Shown: piece after piece, positions 26,349 through 35,242 of the stretch
How the letters are laid out: each line of letters opens with the position of its first letter
Position numbering within the stretch: the first letter of the stretch is position 1
NCBI RefSeq assembly: GCF_026385505.1
Contig: NZ_JANIDV010000001.1
Location: 496,001-560,000 of the forward strand
Origin: Bombella dulcis
GTDB taxonomy: Bacteria; Pseudomonadota; Alphaproteobacteria; Acetobacterales; Acetobacteraceae
DNA length: 64,000 bases
Direction: 5' to 3'
Position numbers and translations under genes: made by a program
The notes under the pieces: generated by a model
What the model was told of the DNA's origin: nothing
The model's input: only the letters and a program-made list of their open reading frames with translations
Databases searched by the model: none

Positions 26349-28545
26349 TCAGGCCCATCTTCTTGGTCTTCTGCTAGGTGGGACCATCCTTGGCGTATCA
26401 TTCCTGCCAGCACAGGCACAGTCTCCTGCTCCACAGGACACTCAGCCCAGCACCAGTTACATCACCATTCCCGAGGCACAGACGGCCTCCAGCGTGTTCC
26501 ACGATCCGGCTCCCAGTACGCCACAGGCTCCCGGTGTGAATGCAGCCAACCTGCCCGATATTGACGAGCTGCCCATCGACCAGCTTCCTCAGGCCGTTCC
26601 GCAGGAAAGTGCGAACCCTAAACCGGAAGACTGGCCGGCTTACGGGCGTGACGACAGGGCCACACGCTATTCCCCCCTGGCACAGATCACGCCAGAAAAT
26701 GTCGGGAAACTACAGCGGGTTTTCACCTATCATACGGGCGTTCTGCTTCCCAAGGGCAAGCTCAACAGGCTGGCTCCAGAAACAACGCCCATCAAGGTCG
26801 GCGATTCCCTGTATCTCTGCTCTGCCACCAATGACATGATGCGTGTCGATGCTGTCACGGGGAAAGAGAAATGGCGGTTTCATTCCAATGAAGGCTACGA
26901 CGCCATTCCATTCACTTCTGCCTGTAAGGCGGTCACGTACTACACGTCCTCAACAGTCCCGGACGGGCAGCCCTGTCACAACCGCATTATTGAAGGTACG
27001 CTGGACAACCGGCTGATCGCCGTTGATGCTAAAGACGGAAAACTCTGCGAAGCCTTCGGTCATGATGGTCAGGTCAATCTCATGCAGGGCATGGGCTGGT
27101 CCGTTCCCCGCTTTGTAGCCGTAACCAGCCCGTCTCCCATCGTCAACGGCGTGATTGTCGTCAATCATGAAGTGCTGGATGGCCAGAGACGCTGGGCACC
27201 TTCCGGCGTCGTCCGGGGTTACGATGCCGAAAGCGGTAAATTCCTCTGGGCATGGGATGTCAATAATCCTGACAATCATCACCAGCCTGACAAGGACCAT
27301 TATTACAGCCGTGGAACCCCCAATTCTTGGGCTGCCATGATAGGGGATAATGCCCTCGGGCTTGTTTATGTCCCGACGGGCAATTCAGCTGCTGACTATT
27401 ACAGTGCCCTGCGCAGTGATGCTGAAAATCGGGTGTCATCGTCCGTCGTGGCTCTTGATGTCCGCACTGGTGCGCCCCGCTGGGTCTTCCAGACCGTCCA
27501 CAAGGATGTCTGGGATTACGACATCGGCTCACAGCCTACCCTGTTTGATTATCATGCTGATGACGGCAGCATCATTCCAGCCCTCATCATGCCCACCAAA
27601 CGGGGACAGACCTTCGTCCTGGATCGTCGGACAGGCAAACCCCTCCCTGACTTCCCGGTCGTGGAAAAACCAGTCCCCAACCCTGGTTTTGTTCCAGGCG
27701 ACCCACGGGCACCAACACAGCCTTGGTCCACTGGCGTACCCCGTTTTGGTTTCCCTGAACTGACCGAAGCGGACATGTGGGGGGCATCCCCTCTGGATCA
27801 GCTGGCCTGCCGCATCAAGTTCCGTCAGGCACACTATGTTGGCGAATTCACACCACCTACCATCAAGCAGCCATGGATCGAAGATCCTGGCTATAATGGA
27901 GGCAGTGACTGGGGCAGCGTCTCCTATAATCCCCAGACGGGAATCCTGCTGGCAAACTGGAGCCATATGCCCATGTATGACCAGCTCGTCAGCCGCAAGG
28001 AAGCCGACAGGCGGAAACTGTTCCCTCTTGATGTACCACAGCATATTTCGCGCCCCGGGGTTTCTGCTGGCAATGCTCCACAGGCCGAAACGCCTTATGG
28101 GGCACTGGTCAGTCCCTTCTGGAATACCTTTACGAAGATCATGTGCAATGCACCGCCTTATGGCATGATTACAGCCATTGATCTGAAGGCCCATAAGGTA
28201 CTGTGGCAGCGGCCATTTGGTTCTGCACGGGCCAATGGTCCGTGGGGCATTGCCTCACACCTACCATTGACAATCGGTACACCCAACAATGGTGGAACGC
28301 TCATGACCGCCGGAGGACTAGCCTTCATCGGTGCCTCAACGGACAACATGATTCATGCCATTGACCTCAAGACAGGCAAGACCGTCTGGACGGACGTGCT
28401 GCCCGGCGGAGGACAGGCCAACGCCATGACCTATGCCGTCAATGGCCGCCAGTACGTCGCCATCATGGCAGGCGGACACCATCTGATGGGAACACCCGTC
28501 TCCGACTCACTGGTAGTCTATGCCCTGCCTGAACAGGAAAAATGA
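26341..28545 (+). CDS. sldA: PQQ-dependent membrane-bound polyol (glycerol/sorbitol/arabitol) dehydrogenase, catalytic subunit
   Basis: A 734-residue quinoprotein with a signal peptide (cleavage near PAQAQ, residue ~27), a Pro-rich linker, and an eight-bladed PQQ propeller beginning at DWPAYGRDD. Tryptophan-docking repeats such as AVTGKEKWRF, VRTGAPRWVFQ and DLKTGKTVW are visible. It should oxidise polyols in the periplasm, with PQQ plus calcium as cofactor and ubiquinone as acceptor through SldB. Gene order (sldB first) and sizes match the known two-subunit polyol dehydrogenase of acetic acid bacteria. The start at 26341 is inside the sldB end. Substrate choice is inferred, not visible. Confidence 0.85.
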   Translation: MRNQAHLLGLLLGGTILGVSFLPAQAQSPAPQDTQPSTSYITIPEAQTASSVFHDPAPSTPQAPGVNAANLPDIDELPIDQLPQAVPQESANPKPEDWPAYGRDDRATRYSPLAQITPENVGKLQRVFTYHTGVLLPKGKLNRLAPETTPIKVGDSLYLCSATNDMMRVDAVTGKEKWRFHSNEGYDAIPFTSACKAVTYYTSSTVPDGQPCHNRIIEGTLDNRLIAVDAKDGKLCEAFGHDGQVNLMQGMGWSVPRFVAVTSPSPIVNGVIVVNHEVLDGQRRWAPSGVVRGYDAESGKFLWAWDVNNPDNHHQPDKDHYYSRGTPNSWAAMIGDNALGLVYVPTGNSAADYYSALRSDAENRVSSSVVALDVRTGAPRWVFQTVHKDVWDYDIGSQPTLFDYHADDGSIIPALIMPTKRGQTFVLDRRTGKPLPDFPVVEKPVPNPGFVPGDPRAPTQPWSTGVPRFGFPELTEADMWGASPLDQLACRIKFRQAHYVGEFTPPTIKQPWIEDPGYNGGSDWGSVSYNPQTGILLANWSHMPMYDQLVSRKEADRRKLFPLDVPQHISRPGVSAGNAPQAETPYGALVSPFWNTFTKIMCNAPPYGMITAIDLKAHKVLWQRPFGSARANGPWGIASHLPLTIGTPNNGGTLMTAGGLAFIGASTDNMIHAIDLKTGKTVWTDVLPGGGQANAMTYAVNGRQYVAIMAGGHHLMGTPVSDSLVVYALPEQEK

Positions 28546-28558
28546 CATTGGCTCGCTT

Positions 28559-28586
28559 CTTCTGGCCGTTCATGAATGGCCAGAAG
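28559..28586 (+). other. Hairpin directly after sldA
   Basis: CTTCTGGCC at 28559-28567 pairs perfectly with GGCCAGAAG at 28578-28586. The ten-base loop itself contains the palindrome TTCATGAA. No T-run follows, so it may protect the 3' end rather than terminate. Confidence 0.5.
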
Positions 28587-28605
28587 GAGAACAGCCTCAG
28601 ACTAA

Positions 28606-28642
28606 AAAAGCGGAACCTCTTCATTGGAGAGGTTCCGCTTTT
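28606..28642. terminator. Terminator after sldA, also facing the minus-strand small gene
   Basis: A perfect 15-bp stem (28606-28620 with 28628-28642) with a 7-base loop; A-rich left arm and T-rich right arm, thus usable in both directions. Confidence 0.9.
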
Positions 28643-28661
28643 CATGTCATCTGGCCCGCCT

Positions 28662-28916
28662 TTAGCGAGGATTTGTCGGTGGGCAGTCACAGCCACGTGT
28701 AGGAGCATTGGAACGCCGGATGATATGATGATCAATCCATTCTGAGACAAGAAGCCGTGCCTCGGGTAAGGAAGCTTCTGGATGGTGTATCCGATACAGG
28801 GTGGTACAGGCGGCAAAAATTTTCATCTCGCTCTGCCCCATATCATGCAGTTCCTGATACGCTGTAATTACGGCGCGTTCGCATTTACGACCGATATGAC
28901 CGGTATCAACTTTCAT
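28662..28916 (-). CDS. Small unknown protein, 84 residues
   Basis: I do not recognise a family. The protein is mostly helical and hydrophilic, with no signal peptide or membrane segment; it has four cysteines, two of them in a C-terminal CDC. Support for a real gene: AGGGG nine bases before the ATG, a full frame between a bidirectional terminator and a divergent promoter region, and a natural-looking amino acid pattern with a Tyr/His-rich centre. A perfect 14-bp palindrome lies 26 bases upstream of the start. Function is unknown. Confidence 0.6.
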   Translation of the reverse strand: MKVDTGHIGRKCERAVITAYQELHDMGQSEMKIFAACTTLYRIHHPEASLPEARLLVSEWIDHHIIRRSNAPTRGCDCPPTNPR

Positions 28917-28941
28917 ATCCTACAACCCCTACGATACCCTG

Positions 28942-28955
28942 TTTCCCTAGGGAAA
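28942..28955. promoter_or_regulatory. Perfect 14-bp palindrome between small gene and pyrE
   Basis: TTTCCCTAGGGAAA is exactly self-complementary. It sits in the divergent region, 26 bases from the minus-strand start and ~165 from the pyrE start. It is a candidate operator for a dimeric regulator. Confidence 0.4.
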
Positions 28956-29121
28956 AACCTTCATCAAAGAAGGGAGAAAGCCTTTATCGCTTTCGCAAAT
29001 GACAGGATAAAGCGTCATCAATAAGAGAATGGGCAAAAAAGGCATCTTCGCCCTACCCCTCTCCCCTTCTAACGGGTAGATGTCTCCAAAGGAACCATTT
29101 TTCGAGATTACGGAGAGAATA

Positions 29122-29865
29122 ATGCCTGCATCTGGCACAGCATCAAATCTGGGCATCCGCCCCACACAGTGGGACCGTGATGCTGCGCTGACAACGGCGC
29201 GCATTCTTCTGGAAATCAAGGCCATCAACTTCCGTCCCGGCGAACCTTACACGCTGACCTCCGGCTGGAAATCTCCGGTCTATATCGACTGCCGCAAGAT
29301 CATTTTCTTTCCCCGTGCCCGCAAGAAACTAATGGAACTGGCTGTTGAAAAGATCGGCCGTCACATCGGATATGAAAGCATTGATGCCGTCGTTGGTGGT
29401 GAAACAGCAGGCATTCCCTTCTCCGCCTGGATTGCCGACAGGCTGATGACACCGATGGCCTATGTTCGCAAGAAACCCAAAGGCTTCGGTCGCAATGCAC
29501 AGATCGAAGGTGATGTGCCAGAAGGCATGCGTACCCTGTTGGTGGAAGACCTGACGACAGATGGTGCCTCCAAAATCCGCTTCGCCAATGCCCTGCGTGA
29601 AGCTGGAGCCATTGTAGACCACACTTTTGTCGTCTTCTTCTACGGGGTCTTCCCCGGTGCCCAGAAAACCCTGCAGGGTATGGGTATCAGCCTTCATGCG
29701 CTCTGCACATGGTGGGATGTTCTGGAAGCCTGCTCGGACGGGCAGTATTTCTCTACTGAGGATAGTGCAGAAGTCCGCCGCTTCCTCGAAGATCCGTGCA
29801 GCTGGTCCAAGGCTCATGGTGGCGTCGGCAGCGCAGAAGAAGCCCTCGCCTTCAAACGGGGCTGA
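29122..29865 (+). CDS. pyrE: Orotate phosphoribosyltransferase
   Basis: A pyrimidine synthesis enzyme that joins orotate and PRPP to give OMP. The 247-residue protein shows SGWKSPVYIDCRK near the N-terminus, the flexible-loop YVRKKPKGFG segment, and the PRPP motif VEDLTTDGASK around residues 141-151. Length is slightly above the ~210-230 usual because of a C-terminal tail. The frame extends to 29080, but ATG 29122 has GGAGA five to six bases upstream and is preferred. The 205-base region before it holds a CTTTATC/GATAAAG hairpin (28982-29012) and a CTACCC/GGGTAG one (29053-29079), neither with a T-run. Confidence 0.93.
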   Translation: MPASGTASNLGIRPTQWDRDAALTTARILLEIKAINFRPGEPYTLTSGWKSPVYIDCRKIIFFPRARKKLMELAVEKIGRHIGYESIDAVVGGETAGIPFSAWIADRLMTPMAYVRKKPKGFGRNAQIEGDVPEGMRTLLVEDLTTDGASKIRFANALREAGAIVDHTFVVFFYGVFPGAQKTLQGMGISLHALCTWWDVLEACSDGQYFSTEDSAEVRRFLEDPCSWSKAHGGVGSAEEALAFKRG

Positions 29866-29888
29866 TCTCCCCCGCTCTCCGTGATCTA

Positions 29889-29927
29889 CAGAAAGGGAAA
29901 GAGGATAAAAGCCCTTTCCCCTTTCTG
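29889..29927 (+). other. Imperfect hairpin between pyrE and murI
   Basis: CAGAAAGGGAAAG starting at 29889 pairs with CTTTCCCCTTTCTG ending at 29927, with one bulge. There is no T-tract, so termination is doubtful. Confidence 0.35.
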
Positions 29928-29955
29928 CCAGCCATTGCACTAGGAGAAGCCATCC

Positions 29956-30801
29956 ATGTCGACACCATTCTCTCCCCGTATTCTGGTTTTTGATTCCGGT
30001 ATCGGGGGACTTGGCGTCGTTCAGGCACTACGCAGTCTGGCCCCTTCCCTGACAATAGATTATCTCGCCGATACGGCCCTTTTCCCCTATGGCGAGCAGC
30101 CGGACGACGTTCTTCAGGAGCGCATTGTCGAGCTGATTTCCCAGGCCTGCGAGGAGCTGAACCCCTCTCTGGTCATCATTGCCTGTAATACGGCCAGCAC
30201 CCTGGCCCTGCCCATTTTACGGGAACGGCTGACACTTCCCATCGTAGGCTGTGTTCCCCCCATCCGCTGGGCAGGACGTGTCTCCACTACCCGAACCATC
30301 GGCCTTCTGGCCACGAGTGCCACGGCACGGCGACCTTACCTGAAACAGCTTCACGAAGACTTCGCAGCCGACTGCCAGCTGCTGGTACACGGTTCCCGCC
30401 ATCTGGCCAACATGGCCGAACGGGCCTTCAGGGGAGAACAGCTTGACCCCGCCGAAGTACAGCAGGAACTGGCCTGCCTTCTCCAACAACCCGGCGGCAA
30501 CAGAATAGATACTGTGGGGCTGGGCTGCACACATTACACGTTCCTGATGCCGTACTTCCAGCGTCTTGGACCCACAGGCATCATGTGGCTGGACCCCGCC
30601 CCCGCCGTTGCCCAGCAGGCTCTCCGACGACTGGGCGATAGCGTGGAAGCCCCACCAGCCGCAGACCTCTCCGCACCATCAGACCGCTTTTACCTGACGG
30701 CCCCACCATCTGAGGGGCAGGACCTTGCCAGTCATATAGCCTGGCTTGGATTCACCAATGGATGGCAGGTTTTCCCTTACCGGGCACGCTCGACCGTATA
30801 A
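29956..30801 (+). CDS. murI: Glutamate racemase
   Basis: The cytoplasmic enzyme supplies D-glutamate for peptidoglycan. The 281-residue product has FDSGIGGLG at 12-20, the first catalytic cysteine (Cys77) in IACNTAST, and the second in GLGCTHYTFL near residue 192. The two-cysteine mechanism is thus intact. Its 3' end overlaps the convergent ispB gene by 25 bases, with no room for a terminator between them. Confidence 0.94.
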   Translation: MSTPFSPRILVFDSGIGGLGVVQALRSLAPSLTIDYLADTALFPYGEQPDDVLQERIVELISQACEELNPSLVIIACNTASTLALPILRERLTLPIVGCVPPIRWAGRVSTTRTIGLLATSATARRPYLKQLHEDFAADCQLLVHGSRHLANMAERAFRGEQLDPAEVQQELACLLQQPGGNRIDTVGLGCTHYTFLMPYFQRLGPTGIMWLDPAPAVAQQALRRLGDSVEAPPAADLSAPSDRFYLTAPPSEGQDLASHIAWLGFTNGWQVFPYRARSTV

Positions 30802-31835
30802 AGTACAGTTCCACGCAGAAGGTTCTTCAGGCCACTTTCCGGGAAGCAGGCAAGAGCTGCCACGGCTTTCTCAGCATAATCACGGGCACGCTCAATCGTG
30901 ATCCGGATGGCATCTCTCTGGGCAATGATCTCCAGAGCATGAGGCAGATCATCCTCTGTCTGCTCATTCTCTTCAATCACACGCTTCCAGAACCGACGCT
31001 CTTCTTCTGTTCCCTGCTCATAGGCAGCCAGCACAGGGAGCGTGATCTTGCCCTCACGGAAATCATCCCCAACCGTCTTGCCCAGGACCTGCTGATCAGC
31101 CGCATAATCCAGAGCATCATCCACCAGCTGGAACGCCATGCCTAGATTGGTTCCATACTGTTCCAGAGCCAGCTCGGCTTCACGATCATGCTGTGCGACC
31201 ACGGCACCAACCCGGCAGGCTGCTGCAAACAGAGCAGCTGTCTTGCCATGAATGACTTCCAGATACCGTTCAATCGGCGTGGAAAGATCGTTCTGCGTGG
31301 ACATCTGCAACACTTCACCTTCGGCAATGGTTGCGGAGGCCGCTGACAGAATGGCCATGACTTCCAGAGACCCATCCGCCGTCATCAGCTGGAAGGAACG
31401 CGCAAACAGGAAATCCCCCACAAGCACGGAGGCCTTGTTCCCAAACAGAGCGTTGGCCGAAGCCATGCCCCGCCGCAGGGTGCTTTCATCCACCACATCA
31501 TCATGCAGCAATGTGGCCGTATGAATGAACTCCACACAGGCTGCCAGCCTGATATGCCGTTTCTGTCCTTCCTTTTCCCCATACCCGCAGAGACGGGCAG
31601 AAGCGAGCGTCAGCAGAGGGCGCAGCCGCTTCCCACCGGCAGCCACAAGATGCGCACCAAGCTGAGGGATAAGAGGTACAGAGCTTTGCATCCTGTCTAT
31701 AATGGCCTGATTACAGGCTATCATATCATCGGCAAGATAAGCTGATAGGGCCTTAAGGGCGTCTTCTCCCCTGACCTCCTTACCTACGGCCTCGCCGCCA
31801 GATGCACCGTGGGGCTCTGATGAGGAAGAAACCAA
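30777..31835 (-). CDS. ispB: Long-chain polyprenyl diphosphate synthase (octaprenyl/decaprenyl type)
   Basis: A trans-isoprenyl diphosphate synthase that makes the ubiquinone side chain; chain length cannot be read. Visible motifs are GGKRLRPLL, the first aspartate-rich HDDVVDE, and the second LVDDALDYA. The frame opens at 31952 (391 residues), but its first ~40 residues look non-native. I prefer TTG 31835, with GGAG eight bases upstream, giving 352 residues. A perfect AAGGAGGT lies at 31774-31781 on this strand with no start codon at the usual distance, so the true start needs an N-terminal comparison. UbiA, the next user of this chain, is encoded near 47 kb. Confidence 0.88.
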   Translation of the reverse strand: MVSSSSEPHGASGGEAVGKEVRGEDALKALSAYLADDMIACNQAIIDRMQSSVPLIPQLGAHLVAAGGKRLRPLLTLASARLCGYGEKEGQKRHIRLAACVEFIHTATLLHDDVVDESTLRRGMASANALFGNKASVLVGDFLFARSFQLMTADGSLEVMAILSAASATIAEGEVLQMSTQNDLSTPIERYLEVIHGKTAALFAAACRVGAVVAQHDREAELALEQYGTNLGMAFQLVDDALDYAADQQVLGKTVGDDFREGKITLPVLAAYEQGTEEERRFWKRVIEENEQTEDDLPHALEIIAQRDAIRITIERARDYAEKAVAALACFPESGLKNLLRGTVLYTVERAR

Positions 31836-32059
31836 AACGCACAACTCCAGTTCCGCCCAGCCCAGACTACTTAGAATGGGCGACGTCGACCAACTGCCCT
31901 CCCCGTCTCCTCTGCCTCCCATATGGCGTTCCGGCAGGAAGATGACAGTCATCCCTGATTAAAAAATAATTCCAACCATATGAGCAGCAAAGAAGCTACG
32001 GTCAAGACAGTCCGGGCCATAAACCGCTCAAATGACGGGTATTCTCCTCTGTCCGCAGC

Positions 32060-33082
32060 TCAGGAAAACACCCCACTTTCGAAGGCATCTTCCCATGTTC
32101 CCTGAGTGGACGCACGGGAATATTCCGTTGCACGATTTTCAAAGAAATTCGTGTGCTCGACAGCGTTCAGCATGTCATCCACCCACGGCAACGGATTTTC
32201 CTCAATGCCATAGATCGGGTCCAGACCCAGCTGGATCAGGCGGCGATCTGCAATGAAACGGATATAACGCTCCACCTGTTCTGCAGAAAGCCCTTCCACC
32301 GGCCCCATCTCGAACGCAAGTTCGATGAACGCATCCTCGTGAGAAACGGTCTGACGGGCAATCTCCACCAGCTCGGCCCGGAAATCTTCCGTCCATATCT
32401 CGGGATTTTCCCGAATGAAGGTACGGAACAGACGGATCATGGAGAGGCAGTGAAGTGTTTCGTCTCGCACAGACCAGGAAACGATCTGCCCCATCCCCTT
32501 CAGCTTGTTGAAACGGGGGAAGTTCAGCAGGATGGCAAAAGACGCAAAAAGCTGAAGCCCTTCCATGAAGGCCCCGAAGGCTGCCATTGTCTTGGCAATC
32601 TCACGCTTGCTGTTGATGTTGAAGGACTGCATGAAATCATACTTGTCCTTCATTTCCTTGTATTTCAGAAAGGCGGAGTATTCCGTTTCCGGCATCCCGA
32701 TCGTATCCAGAAGGTGGGAATAGGCCGCAATATGGATGGTCTCGATGTTCGAGAAACATGAAAGCATCATCAGGACTTCCGTCGGCTTGAAGACCTGACT
32801 GTAATATTTCATGTAAGCGGAGTTCACCTCCACATCAGCCTGCGTGAAGAAGCGGAAAATCTGCGTGACAAGATTCTGCTCGGCCTCTGACAGCTTGCGG
32901 TGCCAGTCCTTCACATCCTCAGCAAGAGGAACCTCCTCCGGCAGCCAGTGCAGACGCTGCTGGGTCAGCCAGGCGTCATAGGCCCAAGGATAGCGGAACG
33001 GCTTGTAGACCGGATTTTCGACCAGAAGATTGGCCTGCTCGGCAGATTCAGGGGCCTGTGGCAAGGGAGTGCCATCTGTCAT
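32060..33082 (-). CDS. nrdB: Ribonucleotide reductase class I, beta subunit
   Basis: The 340-residue radical-bearing subunit of aerobic ribonucleotide reductase. Metal ligands can be placed by alignment to E. coli: Asp83, Glu114 and His117 (ETIH), and the radical tyrosine is kept as Tyr121 (IAAYSHLL). The C-terminal tail, which docks on NrdA, ends in EDAFESGVFS. There is no N-terminal ATP-cone fused here. The gene is 106 bases downstream of nrdA on the same strand and probably shares its promoter. Confidence 0.95.
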   Translation of the reverse strand: MTDGTPLPQAPESAEQANLLVENPVYKPFRYPWAYDAWLTQQRLHWLPEEVPLAEDVKDWHRKLSEAEQNLVTQIFRFFTQADVEVNSAYMKYYSQVFKPTEVLMMLSCFSNIETIHIAAYSHLLDTIGMPETEYSAFLKYKEMKDKYDFMQSFNINSKREIAKTMAAFGAFMEGLQLFASFAILLNFPRFNKLKGMGQIVSWSVRDETLHCLSMIRLFRTFIRENPEIWTEDFRAELVEIARQTVSHEDAFIELAFEMGPVEGLSAEQVERYIRFIADRRLIQLGLDPIYGIEENPLPWVDDMLNAVEHTNFFENRATEYSRASTQGTWEDAFESGVFS

Positions 33083-33188
33083 TTCTCAAAACCTTCTTTT
33101 CTCTGGGGCAGCCCCTCCGGGCTGAATCACTCTTCTTCAGCCGGCAAGAGCCAAGAACGGACAGGCCCTCACCGTCATGCTCTCCATC

Positions 33189-35102
33189 TTACTGGCAGGA
33201 GAGACACTCTTCATAACTTCCGGCACCAGTTTCCGCATGACGCTGTGTTGCCTGCGGAAGATGGTCGTCATCACCATCCATAATGTCACGCTTCACGGCA
33301 ACATTGGAAACCGTATCCGCCCTCTGGATGGAAAGGGAGCGGCAGTAATACAGAGATTTAACGCCCTTCTTCCATGCCTCGTAATGAATACGGACAAGGT
33401 CACGCTTGTGCACATCCGCTGGCAGGAACAGATTGACCGACTGTGACTGGCAGATGAACGGCGCCCGATCTGCCGCATGTTCAACAACCCAACGCTGGTC
33501 TATCTCAAAGGCTGTCTTGAAAACATCCTTCTCATCCTGCGTCAGGAAATCCAGATGCTGGACAGACCCCTTGCTCAGCGTAATGGAAGACCAGACCTCA
33601 TCAGTATCCCGGCCATATTTCTGGAGCAGCTTGGCCAGATGGCGGTTACGCACCGTGAAAGAGCCAGACAGTGTCTTCTGGAGAAAGACGTTGGCACTGA
33701 TCGGGTCAATCCCCGGGCTGGCATTACCCGCAATGATGGAAATGGATGCCGTTGGAGCCACGGCCATCTTGTTGGAAAAACGTTCCTGGAACCCGTATTC
33801 TTCGGCGTCCGGGCAAGGCCCACGTGTCTTTGCCAGCTCACGGGAGGCCTCGGCTGTCTGCTTTGAAATATGCTCGAAGAACTTCTTGTTCCACACCTTC
33901 GCCATGACGCTGCCAAACGGCACCATCTTGGACTGAAGGAACGAATGGAAACCCATTACTCCCAGCCCGACAGACCGTTCCCGCATGGCCGCATAACGGG
34001 CATGAGCCATGTCATCAGGCGCATTATCAATGAAATCCTGCAGCACGTTATCAAGGAACAGCATCACATCCTTGATGAACTGCGGATGATCTTTCCACTC
34101 GTCCCAATATTCCAGATTCAGGGATGACAGACAGCAGACCGCCGTACGGCTCTTGCCATGATGATCAATCCCGGTCGGCAGGGTAATTTCTGCACAGAGA
34201 TTGGAGGTCTTCACCTCCAGCCCTGCAAGACGGTGATGCTCGGGACGGGCACGATTCACCGTATCGGAAAACACGATATATGGCTCACCCTGTTCCATGC
34301 GTGCCGTCAGAAGACGGATCCACAGGGCACGGGCCGACACTTTCCGGATGACGCTATGATCTTTGGGGGAAATCAGCGGCCACTCTTCATCACCGACCAC
34401 AGCCCGCATGAAATCATCCGTCAGCAGAACACCGTGATGCAGATTGAGGGCCTTCCGGTTCGGGTCCCCCCCTGTGGGGCGGCGCATCTCAATGAATTCT
34501 TCAATCTCAGGGTGCCAGATCGGCAGATAGACCGCCGCAGACCCACGCCGCAGGCTGCCCTGACTGATGGCCAGCGTCAGGCTGTCCATCACCCGGATGA
34601 ACGGGATCACCCCGGAGGTCTTGCCATTACGGCCGATATTCTCCCCGATGGACCGCAGATTGCCCCAGTAGGACCCGATCCCGCCCCCCTTGGCAGCCAG
34701 CCAGACATTCTCATTCCAGAGACCGACAATCCCTTCCAGACTGTCTTCCGACTCATTCAGAAAGCAGGAAATCGGCAGGCCACGATTCGTGCCACCATTC
34801 GACAGAACCGGCGTGGCAGGCATGAACCAGTGACGGGACATATAGTCATAAATCCGCTGGGTATGCCCTTCATCGGCACCGTACCGGGAGGCAACACGGG
34901 CAAAAAGCCCCTGATAGGTCTCCCCGTCCAGCAGGTAACGGTCATCCAGGGTGGCCCGTCCAAAATCTGTCAGAAGTGCATCACGCTCAGGAGACGTCCG
35001 GACAGGATGACGTCCCGGAAGCTGAACAACATTGGGAAAAAGTTCGGGCTCTTCAGGCCCGCCCGTTGGCTGAGCGAACATCTGCGCATCATGCATTCTC
35101 AT
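33189..35102 (-). CDS. nrdA: Ribonucleotide reductase class I, alpha subunit, no ATP-cone
   Basis: The catalytic subunit, 637 residues; E. coli NrdA has 761. The catalytic cysteines are visible: Cys113 (LPISCFLN), Cys303 with Asn301 and Glu305 (NLCAE), and Cys323/324. The C-terminal redox pair is CLSC in EECLSCQ. The N-terminus starts almost directly at the ten-stranded barrel, so the ATP-cone that senses dATP is missing; overall activity control must differ from E. coli. An NrdR-like box lies ~140 bases upstream, with a weaker second one 31 bases away. Confidence 0.95.
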   Translation of the reverse strand: MRMHDAQMFAQPTGGPEEPELFPNVVQLPGRHPVRTSPERDALLTDFGRATLDDRYLLDGETYQGLFARVASRYGADEGHTQRIYDYMSRHWFMPATPVLSNGGTNRGLPISCFLNESEDSLEGIVGLWNENVWLAAKGGGIGSYWGNLRSIGENIGRNGKTSGVIPFIRVMDSLTLAISQGSLRRGSAAVYLPIWHPEIEEFIEMRRPTGGDPNRKALNLHHGVLLTDDFMRAVVGDEEWPLISPKDHSVIRKVSARALWIRLLTARMEQGEPYIVFSDTVNRARPEHHRLAGLEVKTSNLCAEITLPTGIDHHGKSRTAVCCLSSLNLEYWDEWKDHPQFIKDVMLFLDNVLQDFIDNAPDDMAHARYAAMRERSVGLGVMGFHSFLQSKMVPFGSVMAKVWNKKFFEHISKQTAEASRELAKTRGPCPDAEEYGFQERFSNKMAVAPTASISIIAGNASPGIDPISANVFLQKTLSGSFTVRNRHLAKLLQKYGRDTDEVWSSITLSKGSVQHLDFLTQDEKDVFKTAFEIDQRWVVEHAADRAPFICQSQSVNLFLPADVHKRDLVRIHYEAWKKGVKSLYYCRSLSIQRADTVSNVAVKRDIMDGDDDHLPQATQRHAETGAGSYEECLSCQ

Positions 35103-35211
35103 GAATCGAGCCCCTCATTTCGGCATCATTTCTGGCTTGTCTGGCCCCTCATCTCCCACGGATGAAAGACGCATTTCAAGGCTTGTTTTTCACACGCAAT
35201 TATGTCTTCGA

Positions 35212-35227
35212 GGAACATATAGGGGTG
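35212..35227 (-). promoter_or_regulatory. nrdA: Weak second NrdR-like box
   Basis: This site matches the 16-base NrdR consensus at only 7 positions, but these include the ATATA centre, and it lies exactly 31 bases from the strong box, the usual spacing of NrdR pairs. Confidence 0.4.
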
Positions 35228-35242
35228 AATGAACAGCTTTTA

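Noticed and set aside
29053..29079. CTACCC/GGGTAG hairpin in the pyrE leader as an attenuator
   Set aside because: The stem is only six pairs and no T-run follows, so I see no basis for attenuation.
34158..35165. 335-residue open frame antisense to nrdA
   Set aside because: It lies opposite conserved nrdA sequence and is His/Arg/Pro-rich without domains.
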